Source of the DNA: Myxococcota bacterium
GTDB taxonomy: Bacteria; Myxococcota_A; Polyangia; HGW-17
Assembly (NCBI GenBank): GCA_018821305.1
Contig: JAHJMN010000140.1
Location: 1-34,946 of the forward strand
Direction of reading: 5' to 3'
DNA length: 34,946 bases
The notes beneath the pieces are model-generated. The model searched no databases and was not told where the DNA came from. It saw only the letters and a list, made by a program, of their open reading frames with translations. Numbering within the stretch: the stretch's first letter is position 1; every line of letters starts with the position of its first letter. Made by a program: the position numbers and the translations under genes. Shown one piece after another: positions 7,853 to 18,300 of this stretch.

Positions 7853-8076
7853 CATAAAACAAATTTGTAATTCAAGTACATAGAATCGGACATCAAGAGC
7901 ATTACGCAGTTGGTAAGCACAAATGAATTTAGCTTTTTTAGACAAGTGTCAGTTCAAAAATTAATCTTTTGCAGGGTATGGAGTTAGTGGAAAACAAAAT
8001 CCTGAAATTTGGATAAAAGACTTTGATTACGCGACAATTGCGCTAAAATACATAGGTTTGGCTTTATGAGGAAAAT

Positions 8077-9870
8077 ATGAAAATAACATTTATTTCTTTG
8101 CTTTTGCTGTTTTCGTTGGGTTGTCAGGATTCTCCAAGCAACACTTTCAATAATTCGAACAATACAAATTCGAATATTATAAACAATTCAAATAACAGTA
8201 ATAATTCTAACAATACGAACACCAATAATCTGAACAACTCCAACAATACAAATGAGACCGATACGGATGGTGATGGTGTCCCCGATCGGCTTGATCCATG
8301 TCCCCTTGACAATCCTGATGATTCGGACTTCGACGGAGTTTGTGATTCAAACGATAAGTGTCCCGGTGGAAACGATACCATAGATACTGATGGTGATGGT
8401 ATTCCGGATTTCTGCGATATCTGCCCCCTGGATAACCCTGATGATTCTGACAATGACGGAGTTTGTGATTCCGATGATGCCTGCCCGGGTCATGACGATA
8501 ATGTTGATACTGACGGCGACGGGAATCCCGACGGTTGCGATATCTGCCCCGGAGGTGATGACAATATTGACTCTGACGGTGATGGTGTTCCTGATGGTTG
8601 CGATATCTGCCCCCTTGATAACTCTGATGATTCTGACAATGACGGAGTTTGTGATTCCGATGATATCTGCCCCGGAGGTGATGACAATATTGACTCTGAC
8701 GGTGATGGTATTCCGGATTTCTGCGACTCAGTACTTCCGGGGAATTATACCTTCACTCGAATCCCTGCGGCAAACATCAATAAACTTTCTCATGTGGCGA
8801 TGGGTCCTGATAACAGTTTCTTCATTGCTCTCGAAAGCTATAACCGCGTTTTAATTTATGATTTAGCGTCTTCTACTTACACTATAACGGACATTCACAC
8901 TTCCAGTGGAAATATTTATTTCGAAGATCTCGTCTTCAGTCCCGACGGCACTTATGCTCTTTTTACAGGGTATCGCGATACATCCACAGGCGATGATGGT
9001 GTTGTTTTCCGGTTTGATACCCAGGCCTGGAAAGCGGGTATGTCTAATCCTGCGGCAGCCATCACTGAAGTTGATCTCACTGTTAATGCATTTGTACCAG
9101 AAGCCATAAGCGCCGTTGTATTTGCAACGAACGGCAAAACTTACATAAGTGCCCGAAAGAACAGTTACAGTTACATTTATTATCTGTTTGAACTTGATGT
9201 GGATACGGGAATTATATCCCAACTTGCAGCCTCCGCTTCTTCTGCGGGATGTCAGGGAATGACTGAAGTAAATAATGAATACGGTGATTGGGGGCTGCTT
9301 ACCGTTTGCGGGATAAACGGATATGATGCCTTTTATTATACGGAGGTAGCCGGCACCGGTGAACTCAGGACAAACCTCGGAAACAATAATCTTGGAAACT
9401 CCTTTTCAACTCAGGCTCATCCCGGAGGAGACTATGCTCTTGTAATAAGCTGGTCAGGGGATGCGGTTTATCGTTTTGAAGCGGGTCTCATGAACGGCTA
9501 CAGCGATGCCCCAAGATTTTCTACCCGGCGCCTGCGTCGTGTAGTTTTTCAACCAAATGGGAGCCGTGCTTTGATTCTAGGAACAAAAATGACAATCAGC
9601 GGAAACAGTTTTGGCACCGTCATCGAATTCCGCGATGATTTCTATAGTTGCCCGCAACCACTGACTTCAAACTGTGATCTAACGGAAGTTTCTATACCGG
9701 CATTCGGCTCTGCACCCTGGATAGCGCCGGACTCCACATCTCTGGAAGATGCCAGTTGGCGAAAGGATTGTGACGGTGGAATTATCGTCGGGGGATATTC
9801 AAGTTATTCCACAAACTACAGTTTCATTGCCACATTCCAGCTTAATACAGGTATATCCTGCAACTGGTAA
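8077..9870 (+). CDS. lipoprotein with thrombospondin type 3 repeats and a propeller-like domain
   Basis: The 597-aa product has a lipobox (F-S-L-G-C, Cys16), then an Asn/Ser/Thr linker to about residue 60. Eight or so calcium-binding thrombospondin type 3 motifs follow (about 62-215, each D-x-D-G-D-G-x-x-D, with regularly placed Cys and Pro). The C-terminal 380 residues contain beta-strand repeats such as SPDGTYALFTG and FQPNGSRALILG, and look like a beta-propeller. Known relatives of this layout are surface-exposed, calcium-stabilised proteins. DNA-level near-identity between the segments near 8454-8592 and 8637-8712 points to recent repeat duplication. A GAGGA ribosome-binding site lies 4 nt before the ATG. 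Confidence 0.85.
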   Translation: MKITFISLLLLFSLGCQDSPSNTFNNSNNTNSNIINNSNNSNNSNNTNTNNLNNSNNTNETDTDGDGVPDRLDPCPLDNPDDSDFDGVCDSNDKCPGGNDTIDTDGDGIPDFCDICPLDNPDDSDNDGVCDSDDACPGHDDNVDTDGDGNPDGCDICPGGDDNIDSDGDGVPDGCDICPLDNSDDSDNDGVCDSDDICPGGDDNIDSDGDGIPDFCDSVLPGNYTFTRIPAANINKLSHVAMGPDNSFFIALESYNRVLIYDLASSTYTITDIHTSSGNIYFEDLVFSPDGTYALFTGYRDTSTGDDGVVFRFDTQAWKAGMSNPAAAITEVDLTVNAFVPEAISAVVFATNGKTYISARKNSYSYIYYLFELDVDTGIISQLAASASSAGCQGMTEVNNEYGDWGLLTVCGINGYDAFYYTEVAGTGELRTNLGNNNLGNSFSTQAHPGGDYALVISWSGDAVYRFEAGLMNGYSDAPRFSTRRLRRVVFQPNGSRALILGTKMTISGNSFGTVIEFRDDFYSCPQPLTSNCDLTEVSIPAFGSAPWIAPDSTSLEDASWRKDCDGGIIVGGYSSYSTNYSFIATFQLNTGISCNW

Positions 9871-10010
9871 TCCAAGACCCAATGCTGATTCCCTGTTTGC
9901 CTGGTCCTGCTTCTGATTACCTATACCCTGATTTTTAACAGGCATGCAGGCAAACAGGAGGTAGCATTAATTACAGGGTGTAAATATATAATATCAATTA
10001 ATAATTTCAA
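9871..10010 (+). repeat. degenerate family A element between convergent genes
   Basis: Internal family A landmarks are present (CCTGCTTCTGATTACCT, TTTTTAACAGG, CAGGCAAACAGGA, TATCAATTAATAATT) without clear terminal inverted repeats. CCTGTTTGCCTG and CAGGCAAACAGG form a perfect 12-bp inverted pair, so the copy could serve as a bidirectional terminator for the two flanking convergent genes. Confidence 0.65.
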
Positions 10011-10029
10011 ATTCTCAGCAAAGCAGGGA

Positions 10030-10950
10030 TTAAAGGCAGAGGTCCCAACTATCTGATGCAGGTTGACACATAGTTGATTCGGGACATTCACCAAATGGGA
10101 AATCACAGAGTTTAATACACGATGGTTCATCAGAATTGAGGGCCATACAGATGTTGCCGGGAACACAGTCAGAAACATCCGTGCACCTTGAATTGGTTTC
10201 AAGGGTACCTAGCTCTGCAATGCATACTGGAGGGTCATTTTCCCGGGCATAACAGTGCTGGTTTTCCATAGGGCACCCGGAATCTGCAATCGGGTCACAG
10301 GGGCAATATCCAAGGTAGTAGCAGTCAGTATCTTCGCAGTCTGTCAGGCCATCGCCATCGTTGTCAAGGCCGTCGGTACAATCCCATTCCATGCCGGCAC
10401 CACAATATTGTGTGTCCTGTGCGCAGTCTGGATCAGCGCAGTCAATGAAACCGTCACCATCATTGTCGATGCCATCACCACAATGTTCTAACACGGGACC
10501 GCAATCATCGGCGCAGTCGGTATCTTCACAATCTGTATAACCATCGTCATCGTTGTCGATGCCATCATCGCAGATTTCCGCTGGCTTTTCGCAGTGTTCG
10601 TGACCAAGACAGTCCTGATCATCACAGTCAATGTACCCGTCATTATCGTTGTCCGTTTCATCATTACAAATTTCACGGTCATCACATTCATTATCGCAAT
10701 CAGCATCTTTACAGTCCGTAAATCCGTCATTATCGTTGTCGATTCCGTCATTACAGATTTCCACAGGATTGCAGGCTTGAGTTTCAAAACAGTCCTGATC
10801 ATTACAATCAATAAACCCGTCGTTGTCGTTATCAATTCCGTCGTCACAGGCAGTTTCAATCCATGGATTAGTTGACGTATCGTCATCGCAAGAAGGGAAA
10901 AAAGTAAGGGAGAACATGATAATCATAATGTATGACAGAACAGTTTTCAT
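10030..10950 (-). CDS. MopE-like Cys/Asp-repeat lipoprotein
   Basis: The 306-aa product has a lipoprotein signal (F-F-P-S-C, Cys21). Six tandem units of about 30 residues follow, with the pattern C-x-D-G-x-D-N-D-x-D-G-x-x-D-C-x-D-x-D-C (about 33-220). The last 80 residues are Cys-rich. The repeat matches the putative metal-binding motif of the MopE family, common in Myxococcota surface proteins. In MopE itself a related protein binds copper, but here I infer only calcium or other metal binding. It is convergent with another Asp-repeat lipoprotein. An AAAGGAAA ribosome-binding site precedes the ATG. Confidence 0.85.
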   Translation of the reverse strand: MKTVLSYIMIIMFSLTFFPSCDDDTSTNPWIETACDDGIDNDNDGFIDCNDQDCFETQACNPVEICNDGIDNDNDGFTDCKDADCDNECDDREICNDETDNDNDGYIDCDDQDCLGHEHCEKPAEICDDGIDNDDDGYTDCEDTDCADDCGPVLEHCGDGIDNDGDGFIDCADPDCAQDTQYCGAGMEWDCTDGLDNDGDGLTDCEDTDCYYLGYCPCDPIADSGCPMENQHCYARENDPPVCIAELGTLETNSRCTDVSDCVPGNICMALNSDEPSCIKLCDFPFGECPESTMCQPASDSWDLCL

Positions 10951-11046
10951 TGAAATTTCCTTTCATTGTACGATCAATCTTTATCCTGAATTTCTAATTT
11001 ATCAAGAAACAAAAGAGGAAGGCAGGAAGGCACTTAAATCTGCAAA

Positions 11047-12228
11047 TTATTCACACTGTTCGAGCATCATGGCGACGCTTTCGCCGCCACCAATGCACAG
11101 GGAAGCCATTCCACGGGCAGCTTTATTGTGTTTCATAGCGTAGATGAGGGTTGTGAGAATACGGGCTCCGGAAGCACCGATGGGGTGCCCAATGGCTACG
11201 GCACCACCGCGGATATTCACTTTTTCGTGGGGAATGTTGAAATCCTTCATGGAGTTAAGGGTTACGAAACTGAAGGCTTCATTGATTTCGTAAAGGTCAA
11301 CTTCCTCCGGTTTGACTTTTGTTTTTTCAAAAACTCTTTTCATCGCCCCCGTCGGCGCCGTGGTGAAGAAAGTTGGGGAGTGACTGAAACCAGCGTGTCC
11401 GGTTATTGCAGCCAGTGGTGTAATGCCGAGTTCTTTTGCTTTTTCCTCGCTCATTATGACGAAAGCGGCAGCACCATCATTAATCGAACTCGCATTTGCA
11501 GCGGTTACTGCACCATCGGGAGTAAAAGCTGCCCGCAGGCCGGGAATCTTTGCAAAATCAACGGCAGCGGGACCTTCATCCGTATCAAAAACCAGTGGAT
11601 TACCCTTTCTCTGGGGTATTTCCACGGGGACGATTTCATCTTTGAAGACACCTTCGGAAATTGCTTTCTGGGCTCGACGATAACTTTCTGCCGCAAAGTC
11701 ATCCTGCATCTGCCTTGTGCATTCGTTCACTGAAGAAGCATGATCTGCCAGGGCTCCCATATGCTTTTTCGAATAAACATCCCAGAGGCCGTCGTTGACC
11801 ATTGTGTCAATTATTTCACCGTTGCCCATGCGATATCCCGCCCGGGCTTTAGGAAGAGCGTAGGGGGCCATGGTCATGTTTTCCATGCCACCGGCAATGA
11901 TGATGTCATAATCCCCAGATCGGATCATTTGATCCGCCAGCATTACGGACTTCAGACCGCTACCGCAAACTTTATTGATAGTCAGTGCCTGAACAGAATC
12001 TGGTAAGCCTGCCCCTAAAATAGCCTGCCTTGCGGGGCTCTGACCTGTGCCTCCGGAAAGTACGCACCCCATGATGCAGTATTCGACGGAAGAACCTTCA
12101 ATGCCAGCTCGTTTAACGGCTTCGGCAATAACAATGGAACCGAGTTTTGTGGCGGGGATGTTACTCAGGGCTCCCTGAAAACTTCCCACCGGTGTTCTTA
12201 CTGCACTGACGATAACTGATTTTCTCAT
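11047..12228 (-). CDS. acetyl-CoA acetyltransferase (thiolase)
   Basis: The 393-aa protein condenses two acetyl-CoA to acetoacetyl-CoA or runs the reverse cleavage. The thiolase signatures are in order: nucleophile Cys88 in NKVCGSGLK, the GGMENM loop, NASSINDGAAA, NEAFSF, the catalytic His in GHPIGASGAR, and the C-terminal Cys in CIGGGE. The usual CxGGGxG end is slightly altered (CIGGGESVAM). Length is normal for AtoB/PhaA. No partner beta-oxidation or polyhydroxybutyrate genes are adjacent, so the pathway is open. An RBS (GGAGG) lies close upstream of the ATG. Confidence 0.93.
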   Translation of the reverse strand: MRKSVIVSAVRTPVGSFQGALSNIPATKLGSIVIAEAVKRAGIEGSSVEYCIMGCVLSGGTGQSPARQAILGAGLPDSVQALTINKVCGSGLKSVMLADQMIRSGDYDIIIAGGMENMTMAPYALPKARAGYRMGNGEIIDTMVNDGLWDVYSKKHMGALADHASSVNECTRQMQDDFAAESYRRAQKAISEGVFKDEIVPVEIPQRKGNPLVFDTDEGPAAVDFAKIPGLRAAFTPDGAVTAANASSINDGAAAFVIMSEEKAKELGITPLAAITGHAGFSHSPTFFTTAPTGAMKRVFEKTKVKPEEVDLYEINEAFSFVTLNSMKDFNIPHEKVNIRGGAVAIGHPIGASGARILTTLIYAMKHNKAARGMASLCIGGGESVAMMLEQCE

Positions 12229-12245
12229 GTTTCCTCCGGTTGTTG

Positions 12246-12290
12246 AGTTAATGTCCTGTCATACGATCTTTTCACGTTAACACCAACTTG
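12246..12290. repeat. truncated family B repeat
   Basis: The left end AGTTAATGTCCTG and about 30 following bases (ATACGATCTTTTCACGTT) match the copy at 5606. No right arm is present. Confidence 0.7.
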
Positions 12291-12420
12291 GGAAAGCCTT
12301 AAACATCCAGGTAAATAACTCAAGGAAAATTTGAAGGCGGTCGCTTTTTTTCATGGAATGAATTTTTTTCAAAAAAACAAAAAAAAGATTTCCATTATGC
12401 GCAAACAATTGGAAAATTGA

Positions 12421-12448
12421 TTGTCTTTTCCACTTTAATCAGTATCTT
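12421..12448 (+). promoter_or_regulatory. candidate promoter of the peptide-modification operon
   Basis: TTGTCT (12421-12426), a 16-bp gap and TATCTT (12443-12448) form a plausible sigma-70-type promoter. It sits about 28 bp before the cyclophilin start codon, in an AT-rich gap that contains long A and T runs. No experimental support is available. Confidence 0.35.
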
Positions 12449-12475
12449 ATCTCCCCAGTGGAGGTATTTTTTATC

Positions 12476-13228
12476 ATGAAAAATTTATTCAAATTCAGTA
12501 TTTTAGTTAGTTTATTGTTCTCATTGGGCTGCAGTGGAAAGTCTGAAAAGGAAAACAAGTCTCCGAAAGCAGATCAGGAAAAACCTGTAAAAAGCAATGA
12601 TGGACTTGTGGTTTCAATGAATTCGGATTCGATGAAAGCTGTTAAAAAGGTTGACATTAAGCCACCAGCGCCGATGGCTAAACCTGCACCGAAACCTTAC
12701 GTTCACCCAAAACCGACTCCCGGAAATCCTATTGTAGTTATTGAAACAAATATGGGGACTATTGAAGTTGAGCTTTTTAAAAATAAAGCTCCCATTTCAA
12801 CAGCTAATTTTATTAAATATGTTGAGGCAAAGTTCTACGACGGAACAATTTTCCATCGTATTAAAGATGATTTTATGATTCAGGGGGGCGGATTTAAAGA
12901 AGATCTCACGGAAAAAGCAGGGAAGTTTCCTCCTATTAAGAATGAAGCGGATAACGGACTTTCAAACACTCGCGGAACAATCGCCATGGCAAGAACAAAC
13001 GTGGTGGACAGTGCCACAGCGCAATTCTTTATTAATGTTGTTGATAATAAACGGCTTGATCATCGTGGCCCCGGTCGACGTTTCGGCTATGCAGTTTTTG
13101 GTCAGGTTATCAAGGGTATGGAAATTGCTGATAAAATAAAAGATATTCCTCGCGTAAACAAAGGAGGACCATTTTTATGGTTCCCTTCACAGATGGTAAT
13201 AATTAAAAAGGTTGAACTTAAGAAATGA
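12476..13228 (+). CDS. lipoprotein cyclophilin-type peptidyl-prolyl isomerase
   Basis: The 250-aa product has a lipobox (L-F-S-L-G-C, Cys19), a Lys/Pro-rich spacer to about residue 80, and then a single cyclophilin domain. The domain shows [16 protein letters not shown], the catalytic segment [32 protein letters not shown], and [14 protein letters not shown]. It would catalyse proline cis-trans isomerisation in the periplasm or at the outer membrane. The ATG at 12476 follows GGAGG by 12 nt; a GTG at 12458 is less likely. Its stop overlaps the start of the kinase-like gene (ATGA), so it is probably the first gene of the RiPP-like operon. Whether it works on the peptide is unknown. Confidence 0.88.
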   Translation: MKNLFKFSILVSLLFSLGCSGKSEKENKSPKADQEKPVKSNDGLVVSMNSDSMKAVKKVDIKPPAPMAKPAPKPYVHPKPTPGNPIVVIETNMGTIEVELFKNKAPISTANFIKYVEAKFYDGTIFHRIKDDFMIQGGGFKEDLTEKAGKFPPIKNEADNGLSNTRGTIAMARTNVVDSATAQFFINVVDNKRLDHRGPGRRFGYAVFGQVIKGMEIADKIKDIPRVNKGGPFLWFPSQMVIIKKVELKK

Positions 13229-14049
13229 TTTCCAACTACGTCCTTGATGTCGGTCAGGGATTTTCAATTTGTGGCATAAATATCATAAATGAAAAGAGAG
13301 TTGAGGGGATTTTTAATGGCATTACACCCGCATATGCTGAGAAGTTTCGGGTAAATGATTTCTCCAGTTCATCCTGCGAAGTGCGCATTTTTCTTGAGAA
13401 ATCTCAGAGAGCAGAATGTTTTAACAATGATCCTCTGACGAGAGTTCATTGTAACATGGACGGACCGGAAGTTGTCTGGTCCACTTCTTCCTGGTGCTTC
13501 AGAACTAACGAAAATTATACGGAATTCTATGGCTTTTACCGCGATACCGTTGATGGATGGTTTGGCGCTGTCAGGGCTGCTTTAGCTCTGCACCTGATTT
13601 ATGAAGAAAAGGGCGTTTTACTACATGCTTCATCGGGTTTTTTTAATGACCGCATCTATATTATCATCGGTCGGAGTGGCGCTGGAAAAACCACAGCTAT
13701 AAAGAATTTTCCGGGAATTGTTATTCAAGATGAGATTACGGGACTCAGGGTTGATAGCGAATTGCGGGCCTGGCCGACCCCGTTTGGCGGCGAACTGGAA
13801 AAAGGTTCTGATCACGCTGGAAAAGTGATTTTCGTCACTTTAGATAAAACTGATATCGACAGTGTCGGAGAGACAACGGCCAATCACTTCCTTCCTCTCA
13901 GTCAGAGTACAGTTTTTCCCGGCGGTCCAGAGGAGATAAATTCAAAATTTCTTAAATTGATTGAAAAAATCGTGGATTCAAGTATTTTAATACCAGTTTG
14001 TGCAACAATGAACAGCGGATTCTGGTATCTGCTTAAAGATTTGGCATAA
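13225..14049 (+). CDS. HPr kinase-like P-loop protein
   Basis: The 274-aa protein has a C-terminal half resembling HPr kinase/phosphorylase-like proteins found next to peptide-modification genes: [10 protein letters not shown] (His134), a Walker A motif G-R-S-G-A-G-K-T (149-156), and an acidic residue pair in VIQDE (Asp169), then TPFGGE. The N-terminal half (1-115) is not recognisable. It lacks the typical HPr-kinase partner genes (ptsH, ptsI), and its overlaps with the cyclophilin gene upstream and the PqqD-like gene downstream tie it to RiPP biosynthesis. Homologues in some lasso clusters phosphorylate a C-terminal Ser; the precursor at 18536 ends Ser-Ser-Ile, so such a role is conceivable but inferred. 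Confidence 0.75.
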   Translation: MISNYVLDVGQGFSICGINIINEKRVEGIFNGITPAYAEKFRVNDFSSSSCEVRIFLEKSQRAECFNNDPLTRVHCNMDGPEVVWSTSSWCFRTNENYTEFYGFYRDTVDGWFGAVRAALALHLIYEEKGVLLHASSGFFNDRIYIIIGRSGAGKTTAIKNFPGIVIQDEITGLRVDSELRAWPTPFGGELEKGSDHAGKVIFVTLDKTDIDSVGETTANHFLPLSQSTVFPGGPEEINSKFLKLIEKIVDSSILIPVCATMNSGFWYLLKDLA

Positions 14050-14315
14050 TGACAAAATACATTATAAAAACAGGTGTTTCGATCAAGTCCTTTGGTGAAG
14101 AAATGTACATTATTTCACCCGGGGAAGGTTATATACATAATTTAAATTTTACTGCCGCAAGGGTGGTTGAGTTGTTTCGAGAAGGTTTTTCATCCCAACA
14201 GGTTCTTGAAAAAATGGCTCAGGAATACGACGTGGAGGAGTCCGAATTAAGAAAAGATTTGGATGAAATAACTGCGCTCCTTTGTGAAAAAGGAATTCTT
14301 GAAGCTCATGAGTAA
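14049..14315 (+). CDS. PqqD-like RiPP recognition protein
   Basis: The 88-aa protein matches the PqqD/RRE fold, a winged-helix domain that binds RiPP leader peptides and presents them to modifying enzymes. Visible landmarks are the N-terminal strands (YIISPGEGYIHNLN), the N-x-T-A-A-R turn leading into an amphipathic helix (TAARVVELFREGFSSQQV), the EYDVEESELRKDLDEI helix and the final LLCEKGIL. Its start shares one base with the stop of the kinase-like gene, and its end overlaps the radical SAM gene by eight bases. This is typical of PqqD-like/radical SAM pairs. Confidence 0.88.
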   Translation: MTKYIIKTGVSIKSFGEEMYIISPGEGYIHNLNFTAARVVELFREGFSSQQVLEKMAQEYDVEESELRKDLDEITALLCEKGILEAHE

Positions 14316-15318
14316 CCTGTGGGAAACCTATCTTCGGAAAAGCCTCGACCATGGGAATCTACTATCGCTCTCTCTTGAAATAACTGATTTTTGCAATTTT
14401 AATTGTGTTCATTGTTATAAAATTCGTGAATCCAATTATATGTCAACGGATTTGTTTGAAAGAATTCTTGACGAAGCATGTTCACTTAATGTGACAAGTC
14501 TTAGTTTTAATGGTGGAGAACCACTTAAGCACAAGGAAATTAATTCTTTTATCGAAAAAGCTCTGCGCCGTGGGCTTTTTGTAACGGTTTTATCAAACGG
14601 ATCAGAAATCAAATCTATAATAGATCGGGATCTTCTTAAATCACAGGCTCTGCGATGGCAGATCAGCCTTTACGGAAGTGATGAGTCTTCCTGTCAGGAA
14701 ATAATCCGTCGAAAGGGAATGTGGAACAGAGTTATCGAATCACTGGAACTTCTAAAAGAAACAGGCGCTTTAGCAAGTGTTACTCTTTCCCTTCTTAATG
14801 TATCAGGACACGACCCCCGGATTGCTTTGGAATTAATAAAAAAAATGGGCTTCAGATGGCAACTTACGGAAATAATCTCTGTCAGAGAAAACGGAGATGT
14901 TTTTCCCCACGGTTATAGACCATCAGATGAAACTATTGCAGAATTTTACAAATACGCCCCAATAGAAAGTAATCTGGTTGAAGAATGTAATCTTCCGGGA
15001 TATGCCTGCGGTGCGGGTGTTACAACTCTGGCTATTAAAACAAACGGAGATGTGCTTCCGTGTCTGACTGTAAACTATTTTCTTGGAAATATTTTCGAAA
15101 ACAGTGTAAAAACTGTTTTAGAAAGCGGGAAACTTGCCGAATTCAGAGAAATGAACCGGATACCACACGATTGCAGGCAGTGCGATTTTTTCGATTTCTG
15201 CCCCCGCTGCCCGGGCATTGCCCTCATGGAAACGGGCCGTATAAACGGTGTGGTGAAGGAAAACTGTCGCATAGCGGCAATTAAAAGTAAAAATTTGGTT
15301 TACTCTGAAAAAAAGTGA
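14308..15318 (+). CDS. radical SAM/SPASM peptide-modifying enzyme
   Basis: The 336-aa enzyme has the radical SAM motif C-x3-C-x2-C (Cys29, Cys33, Cys36) binding the [4Fe-4S] cluster that cleaves AdoMet, then SFNGGEPL. A C-terminal SPASM region has Cys in CNLPGYACGAG, VLPC, CRQCDFFDFCPRC, and a final NCRIA, enough to bind auxiliary clusters. Relatives with a PqqD-like partner modify RiPP precursors by forming C-C or thioether bonds. ATG 14308 overlaps the PqqD-like stop; the upstream GTG at 14284 lacks a ribosome-binding site. The likely substrate is the two-Cys peptide encoded at 18536. The bond formed cannot be read from sequence. Confidence 0.88.
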   Translation: MSNLWETYLRKSLDHGNLLSLSLEITDFCNFNCVHCYKIRESNYMSTDLFERILDEACSLNVTSLSFNGGEPLKHKEINSFIEKALRRGLFVTVLSNGSEIKSIIDRDLLKSQALRWQISLYGSDESSCQEIIRRKGMWNRVIESLELLKETGALASVTLSLLNVSGHDPRIALELIKKMGFRWQLTEIISVRENGDVFPHGYRPSDETIAEFYKYAPIESNLVEECNLPGYACGAGVTTLAIKTNGDVLPCLTVNYFLGNIFENSVKTVLESGKLAEFREMNRIPHDCRQCDFFDFCPRCPGIALMETGRINGVVKENCRIAAIKSKNLVYSEKK

Positions 15319-15359
15319 TCTACACTGTTAGGCAAAGTTTAAACTACCGGAGGTATAAT

Positions 15360-18300
15360 ATGAAAAAACTGTTCCTGATCATGTTAATGGCATCCATGGC
15401 AATTTTTAGTTGCGACGATGACGATGACACAAACAATAATAACTCAAACAACACCAACAACACCAATTGTGCCTGCGGTATAACTATCGATACAATCAAC
15501 GGTGTTAATCTCGATGAGGTTACTCTTTTGACTGCTGGGCAGGATGATCAGAACGCTGAAATGGATGGCTTCCAGATCACTGTCACTGTTTCCGTATCCA
15601 CCGAGGCAAGTTGTATTCCTCCGGACGGTGCAGAAGTTACTCTTACAGGGGGGCTGGAAAATGCCACAGGAACTCTCAGTGGAAATACTGTCACTTTCAA
15701 TGATTACACGATTCCATCCGGAGCCGGGATTCTCAATCTGAGAGCGATTGTTCCAAATTGTCAGTCAGAACCTACGGATATCCGCCTTTCAACAGCGGGG
15801 ATTCCTGAATGTATGATATACAGCGGAATTGAATCCAACGAAATCTATGTTTGCCCCGACGACGATCTCGTTCCAAACCAGATTGGTCTTCAGCGGGTTG
15901 TAACTGTTCGCTGCGTCGATGTCGCTTCCGGCACTAATGTGGCATTCAACGTAAATGGTAACCTTCAGGCAACGGAGTCTCTCAGTGTCGGCGGTGAAGC
16001 GCAGGCTGTTATCACCCTCCCTGTAACTGGAATTTGTGAAAATTCCATCAATGTTTCCATATCCGTTGATACTGGAAGTGGTGTGCTCACTGATTCTGTT
16101 TCGACGGGGGAATCCTGTTGTGAAGGTGTTGTCCCCTGTTCGTTGGGCTGGGTTGAAGGAACTCACTATGTCACTGGAACTCCTGTAGGCCAGGACACAA
16201 TGAACAAAACCACAGATATGGATGCTGTTACCGCTGGTCATCAGGCTTCATTTTCCGTGACGACCCTTGCGGAATTCACCGATGACGTTGCAATTTTAGC
16301 TGATAACGGTAGTGGAACATTTACTGAAATATGCCGTGAAAACTCCATAAGCGGCAATACTGCTACTTTCGATTGTACGGTTCCTGACGGAACGGTTGCA
16401 ATTAAACCTGTTTGTTATCAGGCAACTACAGAAATTGAAGATCCTTCTCAAATACATCATGTGTATGTTGATACCGTTGCTCCGGGATGTTCCAACGATT
16501 TCAGTTGCACAGTCTCAAACTATCATGAAGTTGATATTGACTGTTCATGGACTCTTCCGGGCACCGCGGGTGTTGATGAAGTCTTAGCTGATACAGAAGT
16601 GAGATATACATCAAACTATGATCAGGCCGGTTGCCTTGCAGATTCCAGCGGTATTTTCTCCGGCGGATGGGCTTCCCTTGATGAAGTTCCCGGAAGTTCT
16701 GCTCTTTCCGGTGGTGATCCCGGGGATTTCGTTTCTCAGGTATTTACTCCCTTCGTTCCCAGTTCCGGGTACTGCATAGGTACCAAGGTTATGGATATGG
16801 CAGGAAACCTCAGTGAATGTACGGCAACTTCCTGGACAGGAAGTGTTTATCCCGATTATTTAACTATCGAAGGTCAACTCAATCAAACTCAGTTCGGAAG
16901 TGCTGTTACCGGTGTTGACTTAAACTGCGACGGTCGTAAAGATCTCGTTGTCGGAGCACCTAATGGTTATGCAGATGCCGGATGTACTGCTGGCATGTGT
17001 ACAGGTGATGGTCTTGTTTACGTATTTTTTGCCAAGGAAACTGGCGGATACAATGCAACGCCGGATTTGACACTGGTTTATGATGTACCGGCAGTAGCAG
17101 GAAACACCTCATATGTTTACTTTGGACTCAGTGTTCAAGGTATTGGTAATTTCACACAGCATATTGATGATGGCACAAATGACTCCGTTGCCTGTGAAGA
17201 TCTGGCCATAGGCGCTCTCTGGGATTTCCAGGATGATCCGTCTACCTGGTTGCTACCCGGTGCTGTTTATGTACTCAAAGGTCGTCCTCAGGCCCGCTGG
17301 ACAGCGTCTGAATACCATACGGCAAATAATGCTGCTAATGGCTTTGATCTTGTGATCAGATACGACGCTACTGATTATGCAGATTACTGGTATTATTTTG
17401 AAGAATTTGGACACAGGATTGCTGCCATCGGTAACTTTAACGGCGATGCATATGGTGATATTGCTATCAGTGCTCCTGGGGCAATGCCCTCCGGTGCCGT
17501 ATACGTTATGAATTCATTTGCTGTGCCCTTTAAAAGCGGCACCAGTGATCCTGTAATTCGCTTTGCTCCCGATGATATGGATGCCGCAATTCTTGGAACA
17601 GCAAGCATAAATAATGCGGATCCTGACCTTGCCGCATACGAAAATCTTGGTGAAAGTATGTCTGCCCTTGGAGATCTCAATGGTGACGGACTTGACGATT
17701 TCATTATCGGTGCTCCCGGGTGCAACTCCGGTTTAGGTTATCAAGCGGGTAAAGCATTCATAGTGATGGGTGGTCAATCTGGAATTATTGACACTGCAAC
17801 TTATTCTGGAACGGGCCTTGTTACAATTACTCAGGATGCTCTCGTTTCTGGAACTGACTGCTTTGGATGGGCTGTTGCAGGAATCGGTGATTTCAATGAT
17901 GACGGTTACAATGACTTAGCAATTTCCGACAAAGGATATGACAGACCATCCACCAACGCTTATTCTGAAGGTGGTGTGTTTGTTTTCTTCGGTGATGGCA
18001 GTGTTGCAGATATGACAACTGCCTCTGCTTCCATGAAAATGCGCAGTGAATGGCCCCTTTCCACTGACGACAATTTCGGCCGGAGTGTTGCTCCAAGTGT
18101 GGGAACCTTGAACACACCAAAAGGTGACTTTAATAACGACGGAATTCCGGATCTTCTCATTGGAACACAGCATTTTGGAAGTTATCACGGAAGTGCATTT
18201 GTATGGTACGGAAACGGCGGTTACGTTGCGGATACAAATCCAACATCCTGGTTGACTTATGAGCAGGCTACTTTCTGGTTCCTGCCGGCGGGTCTTTACG

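Noticed and set aside
7900-7935. tRNA-like string ACGCAGTTGGTAAGC
   Set aside because: It resembles a D-arm by chance. I find no matching acceptor, anticodon or T arms around it.
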